A DNA stretch of 24,773 nt from DASPUI01 sp035622995. Its GTDB lineage: Bacteria; Verrucomicrobiota; Verrucomicrobiia; Chthoniobacterales; UBA10450. The stretch spans positions 1 through 24,773 of the forward strand of contig DASPUI010000059.1 of NCBI GenBank assembly GCA_035622995.1, in the 5' to 3' direction. Of this stretch, positions 14,714-21,681 are shown piece after piece. Numbering within the stretch: the stretch's first letter is position 1; each line of letters starts with the position of its first letter. The notes under the pieces were generated by a model, which had not been told where the DNA came from, did no database searches, and was given only the letters and a program-made list of their open reading frames with translations. The position numbers and the translations under genes are program-made.

Positions 14714-16330
14714 ATGGCCAAATGCGACATCACTTTTCCGGTTCCCTTGCCAGACGATCCGCGAAAATGGGGCGGCTGGAACAATTATAGTTCGCCGAAT
14801 TTCTACGATCGGCTTTGCCTTGATCCGTATTCCAATCCGAGCAACGAGCTGATCGAGGAACATTGCCGCGAGCTGTTGCGATGGTGGCAGAAAAAGCTGC
14901 CGCTTAAAAATCAGCCCAGTAATCCGCTGGCGCAGATGCTTCGTGCCGGTCTCGATGAGTCGTCTCGATTTTTGACCGAGGCCCGGGTGGAGCTGCTGGA
15001 TCCGGAACGGCGTCGAGCACTTGACGAACAATTGGCGGTCGAGAAGCATGACGCCTCGGTCGAGGAATTTAAGAAGTATTTCCGGTTCGCAACGGCGAGC
15101 GGCGTTCTCAGCGCTGACGAGGAAGAAAATCTCCGCCATTTTGGTGCCGTGCAAGGACTGGGCGAACCCCAAACCATATTGCTGATCGAACAACAATTAA
15201 CTGAAACTGGCGTTACCCGAGCCAAACCACCACCTTCGGAACCGGTCGTGACCGCCGGGAAAGCGAGCAACGGCGCGTCGGTGGTTCCTCAGGAAGAGTT
15301 CTTGCGCCTGCTGCGCTTGAGCAATCTTGACAGTGCGAGCATGAGCGACGACCAACGCGACACTTTTATCGACATGGCCGAAAATCTCGGCCTCGACCCA
15401 GGAGAGGCCGAAGACTTGGTCGATATCTTTCTTGATGAGGCGGACGAGAAAGCTTTTGGCACAGCTGCCGTGGCGCCGCCTCCAGTGAAAGTAGAGGTCA
15501 AGCCAAAGACCGTTGCTCCGGCAACCCAATCGGAAAAGTCATCCGCACCCGAGCCCAGGATCGAGATCAACGTCGAAGCTGAACGAGCGCAGTTCTCCAA
15601 CTTCGAAAATTCATTCGCCGGGCAGATGTTTTTCATTCCGTCAGGGCAATTCGTTATGGGCAGCGAGACGCCAGATTCGCCGCCGAACGAACGGCCGCTT
15701 ACTCATGTTGCGCTCCGTCGTTTTTATCTTGGCCGGCATCTGATAACGAACGCCCAGTACGAACAATTCGATTCGTCCCATAAGAGTAAACGGGCACCTG
15801 GCGCGGGGGATCGTCATCCGGTTATTTATGTCAGCAGCCAGGATGCGATGAAGTTTTGTCAGTGGCTTACGGTGCGCGAACGAAAGAAATACCGGCTGCC
15901 AACTGAAGCAGAGTGGGAATACGCTGCGAAGGGCACGGATGGTCGCCGATATCCATGGGGAAATTACGATGGACGGGGGGATCTTGCTAATTTTGCAGAC
16001 AAAAACACCGTCTTCGCCTGGAGCGATCGCGAAATCGACTGCGGTTACGCCGAGACTTCACCGGTAGGAGCGTTTCCGCTGGGTGCCAGCCCATTTGGGA
16101 TCGAAGACATGGCGGGAAACGTATGGGAATGGTGCGCCGATTATTACGAGCCGTATCGCGGCGGCGAAAAGCTGAATCCGCACGGACCGTCTTCAGGCTC
16201 GAAACGCGTGTATCGAGGTGGAAGCTGGAAATCGCGGTTCAGCAGTTTACGAACGACCACCAGAGGCTCGAATACGCCGAACTTTTCCTGCAACGACGTC
16301 GGGTTCCGAGTCGTCTGCGAATGCGATTGA
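14714..16330 (+). CDS. degenerate J-domain / duplicated helical module / SUMF1 (FGE-like) fusion protein
   Basis: This 538-residue protein has at least four parts. Residues 29-110 resemble a J domain: NFYDRLCLDPYSNPSNELIEEHCRELL, a second half ending LDPERRRALDEQL, but no HPD where it should lie (about 60-65). Two similar helical units follow (118-165 and 194-243), each EEF...R...D...lGL...L. After a Pro/Lys-rich linker comes a SUMF1/formylglycine-generating-enzyme fold (305-537): FIPSGQFVMGSE, YRLPTEAEWEYAAKG, GNVWEWCADYY, YRGGSW, NDVGFRVV. The Cys pair of true FGE (in the RGGS-x-Cys...Cys region) is missing, as RGGSWKSRFSS has none. It sits 2 nt after the Hsp70 gene, so both are surely cotranscribed. 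Confidence 0.82.
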   Translation: MAKCDITFPVPLPDDPRKWGGWNNYSSPNFYDRLCLDPYSNPSNELIEEHCRELLRWWQKKLPLKNQPSNPLAQMLRAGLDESSRFLTEARVELLDPERRRALDEQLAVEKHDASVEEFKKYFRFATASGVLSADEEENLRHFGAVQGLGEPQTILLIEQQLTETGVTRAKPPPSEPVVTAGKASNGASVVPQEEFLRLLRLSNLDSASMSDDQRDTFIDMAENLGLDPGEAEDLVDIFLDEADEKAFGTAAVAPPPVKVEVKPKTVAPATQSEKSSAPEPRIEINVEAERAQFSNFENSFAGQMFFIPSGQFVMGSETPDSPPNERPLTHVALRRFYLGRHLITNAQYEQFDSSHKSKRAPGAGDRHPVIYVSSQDAMKFCQWLTVRERKKYRLPTEAEWEYAAKGTDGRRYPWGNYDGRGDLANFADKNTVFAWSDREIDCGYAETSPVGAFPLGASPFGIEDMAGNVWEWCADYYEPYRGGEKLNPHGPSSGSKRVYRGGSWKSRFSSLRTTTRGSNTPNFSCNDVGFRVVCECD

Positions 16331-16409
16331 TTCGACTCGACCGGATTTACAGAATTCAACCCGATTTCGGGAGACAAAATCTGAACAATCCCGCTAACTT
16401 TGTCAGGTT

Positions 16410-16604
16410 CTAGGGATTGAAACGGAACTTGGTCCGGCCGCGCTTGGCGTTGTTCTTGGCTTTCCGGCGAATCCTTTGATTGGGCGTTTCGAACGCACGC
16501 AGCCGCCGGACTTCTTCGAGAATGCCCTCGGCATCCAGCTTGTTTTTCAACCGCTTTAGCGCCCGGTCCACCGGTTCACCTTTTCGAACAATCACTTCTG
16601 GCAT
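16410..16604 (-). CDS. rpsU: 30S ribosomal protein bS21
   Basis: This 64-residue basic protein is bS21: VIVRKGEPVDRALKRLKNKL, then EVRRLRAFETPNQRIRRKAKNNAKRG with a typical run of Arg/Lys. bS21 sits on the 30S platform near the 3' end of 16S rRNA, where it affects the anti-SD. Unlike almost every other gene here it has a full AAGGAG (16620-16615) at 10 nt from the ATG, and its leader can fold over this SD (see the regulatory entry). It follows secDF with a 76-nt gap and converges with the SUMF1 gene. It may be cotranscribed with yajC-secDF or have its own promoter. Confidence 0.96.
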   Translation of the reverse strand: MPEVIVRKGEPVDRALKRLKNKLDAEGILEEVRRLRAFETPNQRIRRKAKNNAKRGRTKFRFNP

Positions 16605-16610
16605 CGATAA

Positions 16611-16633
16611 TCAACTCCTTGAGCAGGAGCCGA
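16611..16633 (-). promoter_or_regulatory. SD-sequestering hairpin in the rpsU leader
   Basis: On the minus strand CTCCT (16629-16625) and AGGAG (16619-16615) can pair around the 5-nt loop GCTCA. Two G-U pairs, a C-G and a U-A extend the stem to nine pairs (16633-16611). The paired AGGAG is the core of the rpsU SD. Such a stem would hold the ribosome site closed until opened by a ribosome or other factor. The structure is read by eye, and its stability has not been computed. Confidence 0.5.
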
Positions 16634-16655
16634 GCCTAAACCGGTGGGCCGGTGG

Positions 16656-16669
16656 CGTCAAATTTGACG
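16656..16669. promoter_or_regulatory. perfect 14-bp palindrome between secDF and rpsU
   Basis: CGTCAAATTTGACG is perfectly self-complementary (7+7) and lies 11 nt after the secDF stop, 52 nt before the rpsU start. Its form is that of a dimeric regulator's operator or a short RNA stem. No promoter boxes of quality flank it, and there is no T-run, so it does not look like a terminator. Confidence 0.4.
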
Positions 16670-16680
16670 AAAATTCGGCC

Positions 16681-19074
16681 TTACGATGCTGCCGGATTGG
16701 CTGTCGTCCGGCCTTGGGTCACCTCGCGGCGAAGGGAGCTGGTGCTGCCACCGCGGGCGCGCGTCCACCAAAGAACGATCGGTGACGCGATGAAAATCGA
16801 CGAGTAGGTGCCAACGATCACGCCGACCAGAAAAGAAAAGGCAAAGTCATTTAAAACCGGTCCGCCAAAAAAATAGAGAGCCAATACGGTCAAGAGAACG
16901 GTGCCGCCGGTAAGAATTGTACGCGACAAAGTGTCATTGATCGATGTGTTCATTACTTCGGCGACTGATCCGGAAAGCCGATCACGCAGACCGCTGCGAA
17001 TTCGATCGAAGACAACGATTTTGTCGTTAATTGAGTAGCCGGCGATGGTCAAGACAGCCGCGACCATGATCAAAGAAAGCTCTCGGCCGCTGAGAGAAAA
17101 AATTCCGAGGGTAATGACAAGATCATGTGCCAGAGCTACCAGCGAACCGACGGCAAAAGAGGTGCCGAACCGCATGCTGACATAGATGAAGATCCCGACT
17201 AATCCGAGTGTGAGGGCGAGCGCGCTTTTGCTCGCAAGTTCCTTCCCCACGAGTGCGCCGACATGGTCGGTCTGCTCGAACTTCAAGCCGGCCCCGGGAA
17301 GAGCTTCATTCAAACGTGCTCTGATTTTGTCGGCCGCGCCAGAATCGGCGCGAATGCTGATCAAATCGCGATTCGCGACTTTCTCGGACTGGATCACGCT
17401 GTTTTGAAATCCACTGTTGGCGAGAGCGCTCCGGATTTGATCCGGTGTCAGTTTCTCGTTCGCGGAAAGAACCATCAAATCGCCGCCTTTGAAATCAGCA
17501 CCGAGATTGCGTTCACCGCGCGCGAACAGGACGGCTACTGCCAATGCACCAACAAGAGCCGAGGCCAGCGCAAACTTTTTGGCGTGCCCCAAAAAGTCGA
17601 ATCCCTTTGAGCGGATGAGGTGCAGCATTGAGACGCCCTTCAAAATGTTGAGAGCGAACGCCCACGAAAAACAGGTATAGGTGACGAGCAACGAGGAAAA
17701 CATTGAAGCGACAATGCCGATCGTCAGAGTTAGCGCGAAACCCTTCACCGGGCCGCTGGCCAGCCAGAAAAGAATCACCGCTGTTAGAAATTGTGTGACG
17801 TGCGCATCAAAAATCGCGCTAAACGCCTTTGAATAAGAGGTATCGATCGCTATCCGGAGCGATTTGCCTTGTTTGATTTCGTCTCGCAGTCGCTCGTAAA
17901 TGAGTACGTTCGCGTCCACTGCAATGCCGAGACTGAGAATAAGGCCCGCGATACCGGGGAGCGTAAGCACGCTGTTGAACATGCCGAGCGCCCCCACAAC
18001 CATGATGCAGTTAATCAGCAGAGCGATATCGGCGATGAACCCGACCAGCCTGTAATAAATCAGCATGAAGACGTCCACCAGCGCGAAGCCGGCAATGCCC
18101 GCGTAAATGCCGCTCTTGATCGAATCGCTTCCGAGGCTGGCCGAAACCTGGCGCTCCTCCTCAATTTTCACCGGTGTTTGGAGCGGGTTTTCTAGAACGC
18201 TCGCTAAACCACGCGCTTCTTGTTCGCCAAATTTCCCGGTAATTACCGCATCGCCCCCATAAATCGCATCGCGGATCACGGGCGCAGATTGAATCGCGCC
18301 GTCGAGTACGATCGCAAAACGGTGACCTTTGTTCGCCTCGGTAATCTGGCCAAACTTCTTTGCTCCTTCGCTATCGAACTTAAGCTGCACCGTCCAGCCC
18401 TCGTTCCCGTAGTAAGCGTGCGACTCCGTTACTCGATCGCCCCCCAAATCGGCTTTCTTTTTAACCAGCAGCCGCTCTTCTTTCGCCTTTTCGTTCCCTT
18501 CCGGCCGCATCGTGTACGATTCGATGCGATAATCGGGTGGAATGACCTGCTGGCCGGCGTCGATTTGTTTCAAGCGTTCGCCGTTGTCCGGATAAACCAG
18601 ACGGAATTCTAGCTTGGCCACGCGCGAAAGCTGATCGCGTGCTTCCTGAATTTTTCCGGCATCCAGTCCTGGGATCTGCACGAGAATTCGATCCGTCCCT
18701 TGCGGTGTGATGATCGGTTCGCTCACGCCGAATTGGTCGACGCGTTTGCGGATCGCTTCGATCGCTTGTTCCACCATCGATTTTGAGATTGGTCGCTTCG
18801 ATCCATCTGCGGCGGTCGGCGGGTCGAGTCTGATCAAAAAAGAGGTGCCGCCTTGCAAATCCAAACCAAGATGGATTTTACCGGGTCGGATAACTGTGCC
18901 GTCAGGGCGCTTTTGGTCGAACGGCGGATAGGTGGATGAAATGCAAAAGACCGTGACTGCAATTGTCAGCACCGTACCCAAAATCCGGCGGAGACGATCG
19001 TCATCCGTTGCAAAATACCAGCCGAAAAGAACGAGCAGCCCAAGGCCGGCGAAAAATGTAAAGGCTGGGGTCAT
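16681..19074 (-). CDS. secDF: protein-export membrane protein SecDF (SecD-SecF fusion)
   Basis: SecDF uses the proton gradient to help pull exported proteins through the SecYEG channel. The 797-residue protein contains SecD: LGLDLQGGTSFLI near residue 70, a large periplasmic region, and membrane helices with GIAVDANVLIYERLRDE. SecF follows in the same chain: NLGADFKGGDLMVLS, then TIAGYSINDKIVVFDRIR and the final helices. The N-terminus has two hydrophobic segments (about 3-22 and 32-50) before the periplasmic domain, one more than a standard SecD. The ATG at 19074 fits, 89 nt from the yajC stop. An 11-bp inverted repeat places its 3' arm 7 nt before this start. Confidence 0.95.
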   Translation of the reverse strand: MTPAFTFFAGLGLLVLFGWYFATDDDRLRRILGTVLTIAVTVFCISSTYPPFDQKRPDGTVIRPGKIHLGLDLQGGTSFLIRLDPPTAADGSKRPISKSMVEQAIEAIRKRVDQFGVSEPIITPQGTDRILVQIPGLDAGKIQEARDQLSRVAKLEFRLVYPDNGERLKQIDAGQQVIPPDYRIESYTMRPEGNEKAKEERLLVKKKADLGGDRVTESHAYYGNEGWTVQLKFDSEGAKKFGQITEANKGHRFAIVLDGAIQSAPVIRDAIYGGDAVITGKFGEQEARGLASVLENPLQTPVKIEEERQVSASLGSDSIKSGIYAGIAGFALVDVFMLIYYRLVGFIADIALLINCIMVVGALGMFNSVLTLPGIAGLILSLGIAVDANVLIYERLRDEIKQGKSLRIAIDTSYSKAFSAIFDAHVTQFLTAVILFWLASGPVKGFALTLTIGIVASMFSSLLVTYTCFSWAFALNILKGVSMLHLIRSKGFDFLGHAKKFALASALVGALAVAVLFARGERNLGADFKGGDLMVLSANEKLTPDQIRSALANSGFQNSVIQSEKVANRDLISIRADSGAADKIRARLNEALPGAGLKFEQTDHVGALVGKELASKSALALTLGLVGIFIYVSMRFGTSFAVGSLVALAHDLVITLGIFSLSGRELSLIMVAAVLTIAGYSINDKIVVFDRIRSGLRDRLSGSVAEVMNTSINDTLSRTILTGGTVLLTVLALYFFGGPVLNDFAFSFLVGVIVGTYSSIFIASPIVLWWTRARGGSTSSLRREVTQGRTTANPAAS

Positions 19075-19081
19075 CGCAGAC

Positions 19082-19168
19082 GTTGAGAAGTTAAACGGTT
19101 GAGTTGTTGAAGGGCGTCCGGTGACGGCATTAGCTGGTTTTCGTCTATTTGCATCTCAACTTCTCAAC
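19082..19168 (-). repeat. exact 11-bp inverted repeat spanning the yajC-secDF junction
   Basis: GTTGAGAAGTT (19082-19092 on the plus strand) and AACTTCTCAAC (19158-19168) are perfect inverses with 65 nt between. On the minus-strand mRNA the 5' arm covers the yajC stop region, and the 3' arm ends 7 nt before the secDF ATG. Ribosomes finishing yajC would melt the stem and expose the secDF start. The structure is inferred, and its stability is not calculated. Confidence 0.5.
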
Positions 19169-19478
19169 TTTCCTTTAAGACGTTGGCGACTGCCGATTTT
19201 TCGATCTCGATCTTCACATTATCCGCCACTTTCAGCATCAAGGTTGTTTCCTTCACATTCGCGATCAATCCGTGAATGCCGGCATTGGTCACCACGCGGT
19301 CGCCTGTTTTCAAACTTGAAATGAGGCGTTGTTGTTCCTGCTGCCGCTTCTTTTGCGGGCGGAACATGACGAAATACATGATGATGAAGATAAAAATGAA
19401 CGGCACAAAAAATCCGATGCCGCCGCCGGGGCCGGCCGGAGCACCGGGTTGTGCTTGAGCGAGGAATAAAAGTGTCAT
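19164..19478 (-). CDS. yajC: preprotein translocase accessory subunit YajC
   Basis: YajC is a small membrane protein bound to SecDF in the Sec translocon. This 104-residue copy has an Ala/Gly/Pro-rich start, one hydrophobic helix (about 21-40: IGFFVPFIFIFIIMYFVMF), the hallmark RPQKKRQQEQQ and then the cytoplasmic domain LKTGDRVVTNAGIHGLIANVKE ending in IEKSAVANVL. It heads a yajC-secDF unit on the minus strand. In E. coli the order is tgt-yajC-secD-secF, and here the same order is kept but an inverted thioredoxin gene intervenes. No SD is present. Confidence 0.95.
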   Translation of the reverse strand: MTLLFLAQAQPGAPAGPGGGIGFFVPFIFIFIIMYFVMFRPQKKRQQEQQRLISSLKTGDRVVTNAGIHGLIANVKETTLMLKVADNVKIEIEKSAVANVLKES

Positions 19479-19492
19479 CCGAAAATTTTTGT

Positions 19493-19514
19493 GAATCCGC
19501 CAACGGACGGATTC
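19493..19514 (-). promoter_or_regulatory. hairpin-forming repeat upstream of yajC
   Basis: GAATCCG (19493-19499) and CGGATTC (19508-19514) form a perfect 7-bp inverted repeat with an 8-nt loop, 14 nt upstream of the yajC ATG. It could be a 5'-leader hairpin or an operator. There is no following T-run in either direction, so it is not a terminator. Confidence 0.3.
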
Positions 19515-19642
19515 GCCGTGGCGAACCGGAGTTTAAACCTGAAAGGCCCGGCTGCAATCCCTGTTTACCACCAATCTTGATTGATTTTAGGTAGAATCGG
19601 AAAAGTATTTTCGTTATCGCGATTAAACTTTAGCTTCCGGGG

Positions 19643-20356
19643 ATGATTCGTTCGTTCTGTCTTCGAGCATTCCTGATTATTTGGCCAATCTGCCTGGTAA
19701 CGATCGCTCGGTCGCACGCTGACACGATGGAGCTGAACTCAAAGCAGCAGGTGACCGGAACGGTCACCAAGTACGCTAATTTCTCATTCGAAGTCCGAAC
19801 CAACGACGGCAAAACGACAAATTATGCGGGATCGAGCGTTCGCCGGATCGCTTTTGACTCGGCCAGCGCGGTTGCGAAGTTCGAAACACGCAATTACGGG
19901 ACGCAAGAAGGCACTGCTTCCAGTTTCGAAAACGGCGCTTTCAACGTCGCCACGGCCGGAGGGATTCGGCAATTTCCAATCATTTTCGTCGAGCGTGCCA
20001 CATTCGTCGCCGACGGCGGGCAGCAAATCGAAGTAATTGGCCATGGTGCTCAAATGGACATCGCCAAGCATTTGGCGCTCGGCAACGTTACGATCGTTGA
20101 TTTTTACGCCGATTGGTGCGGGCCGTGTAAACAAATCTTGCCAACGCTCGAGCAAATGGCCGCCACCGATCCGGAAATTGCCGTGCGCAAGATCGACATC
20201 GTGGACTGGGGGACGCCCGTGGTGAAGCAATACAGCATTCGCGCCATTCCGCAGGTCAACGTTTACAACCGAACCGGACAGCTGGTCGGTACGGTGGTCG
20301 GCGCTGATGTCGAGAAAGTGAAACGCTATGTCGCCCAGGCCAAAACGAGCGGCTAA
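19643..20356 (+). CDS. exported thioredoxin-domain protein with extra N-terminal domain
   Basis: This 237-residue protein has a signal peptide (about 1-26, cleavage after SHA), an N-terminal region (27-130) of short beta strands (MELNSKQQVTGTVTKYANFSFEVRT...) that I do not recognise, and a thioredoxin domain (about 135-235). The domain has DFYADWCGPCKQI with the redox pair Cys159 and Cys162, and the cis-Pro AIPQV at 201-205. It would reduce or isomerise disulfides, or act in cytochrome maturation, outside the cytoplasm. It ends 3 nt before the tgt stop on the other strand and diverges from yajC, breaking the usual tgt-yajC link. Confidence 0.85.
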   Translation: MIRSFCLRAFLIIWPICLVTIARSHADTMELNSKQQVTGTVTKYANFSFEVRTNDGKTTNYAGSSVRRIAFDSASAVAKFETRNYGTQEGTASSFENGAFNVATAGGIRQFPIIFVERATFVADGGQQIEVIGHGAQMDIAKHLALGNVTIVDFYADWCGPCKQILPTLEQMAATDPEIAVRKIDIVDWGTPVVKQYSIRAIPQVNVYNRTGQLVGTVVGADVEKVKRYVAQAKTSG

Positions 20357-20359
20357 TTT

Positions 20360-21490
20360 TTAAGTGACGCCAGAATCGAGATCGCGCGTCTTGTAATTCG
20401 ACACGAATCGTGTTCGAAACTGGCCGAACGAGCCGGACTCGATCGAGTCTCGCGTCTGCCTCATCAAATCGAGGTAAAGATGCAGGTTGTGGAGTGTGAT
20501 CAACCGCAGTCCGAGAATTTCTTCGGCTTTGATTAAATGCCGGATGTAACCGCGACTGAATTCACTGCACGCCGGGCATTGGCAATTATCTTCGATCGGG
20601 CGTTTGTCCATTGCGAACTCAGCGTTTTTCAAGTTAAGGGTGCCGGCCGATGTGAAAGCCGTTCCATTCCGGGCCAGTCGCGTCGGCAACACGCAATCGA
20701 ACATGTCCATCCCGCGCGCGATCAGTTCCAGCAATTGGGGCGGAGTGCCCAGTCCCATCGCGTAACGTGGCTTATCGTTAGGCAAAAATGGTTCGCTTGC
20801 TTCGATTGCGCGCATCATTTCCGCTTCCGGCTCGCCCACACTCACACCGCCGATCGCATAACCGTCAAACCCGATCTCGACGATTGCCTGCGCGGATTGT
20901 TTGCGAAGTTCTTCAAATGTCGCGCCTTGAACGATGCCGAAAAGTAATTGTCGATCTTTGCGCGGCGTTTCTTTGCAACGTTTCGCCCAGCGCGCTGTCA
21001 TTTCGGCGCTTCGCTCGGCGTAATCGCGCTCACACGGCCAGGGCGGGCATTCGTCAAGCACCATCGCGATGTCACTACCTAGCTCGGCTTGAATCTTCAT
21101 CGCGCTCTCGGGCGAGATAAAAGCCGGCGTCCCATCGACGTGATTTTGAAACTCAACCCCGTTTTCGGAAATCTTTCGCAGCTTCGCCAGCGAAAAAATC
21201 TGATAACCACCGCTGTCGGTCAGAATTGGACCGTTCCAATTCATGAATCTGTGCAGTCCGCCAAAATGCCTAACGACTTCAATTCCCGGCCGAACGAACA
21301 AGTGATAAGTGTTCCCGAGAATGATTTGGGCATTTGATTCGTGCAGCTCGCGCGGACTGATCGCTTTGACGCTCCCTTGCGTGCCAACTGGCATAAAGGC
21401 CGGCGTGTCGATCACGCCATGCGCGGTTGCTAAGCGGCCGCGCCGCGCTTTCGATTGTCGGTCTCGTCCAAGAAGTTCAAAGGTTTTCAC
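20360..21490 (-). CDS. tgt: tRNA-guanine transglycosylase (queuine tRNA-ribosyltransferase)
   Basis: Tgt swaps guanine 34 for preQ1 in tRNAs with GUN anticodons, the first tRNA-bound step toward queuosine. Motifs: HGVIDTPAFMPVGTQG, ILTDSGGYQIFSL with the catalytic Asp, GGVSVGEPE, FDCVLPTRLARNG with the nucleophile Asp, and the zinc site CQCPAC...HNLH (three Cys and one His). I chose GTG at 21490, which gives 376 residues and begins VKTFELLG as in relatives. The frame is open to a TTG at 21514, adding eight unlikely residues. queA is not in the window, and the gene diverges from the str operon. Confidence 0.95.
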   Translation of the reverse strand: MKTFELLGRDRQSKARRGRLATAHGVIDTPAFMPVGTQGSVKAISPRELHESNAQIILGNTYHLFVRPGIEVVRHFGGLHRFMNWNGPILTDSGGYQIFSLAKLRKISENGVEFQNHVDGTPAFISPESAMKIQAELGSDIAMVLDECPPWPCERDYAERSAEMTARWAKRCKETPRKDRQLLFGIVQGATFEELRKQSAQAIVEIGFDGYAIGGVSVGEPEAEMMRAIEASEPFLPNDKPRYAMGLGTPPQLLELIARGMDMFDCVLPTRLARNGTAFTSAGTLNLKNAEFAMDKRPIEDNCQCPACSEFSRGYIRHLIKAEEILGLRLITLHNLHLYLDLMRQTRDSIESGSFGQFRTRFVSNYKTRDLDSGVT

Positions 21491-21552
21491 TGATCGCGGA
21501 CAGATTCCGCGCAATCGCGTGCGCTGACAAATTCAGCCGGGCAAAATATTCT

Positions 21553-21580
21553 TTGCGACCTGCGATTTTCCCTCTATATT
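21553..21580 (+). promoter_or_regulatory. candidate sigma-70-type promoter of the str operon
   Basis: TTGCGA (21553-21558) and TATATT (21575-21580) are separated by 16 nt, matching the consensus at 4 and 5 of 6 positions. Transcripts would start near 21587, about 95 nt before rpsL, in the region divergent from tgt. The leader contains a T-run (GGGTTTTTTG near 21636) and a possible CGCCG/CGGCG stem. This is pattern evidence only. Confidence 0.45.
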
Positions 21581-21681
21581 CGCGGCTCACCGCATCAGGC
21601 GCGTGACGAGTTTGTTACGTGATCTGGGCGGGTTTTTTGTCGCCGGAATCTCAACCCTTCGGGCGGCGCTTTGTATTTAAA

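Noticed and set aside
16331..16409. Terminator between the convergent SUMF1 and rpsU genes
   Set aside because: CCCGATTTCGGG near 16360 gives only a tiny stem-loop, with no T-run on either strand.
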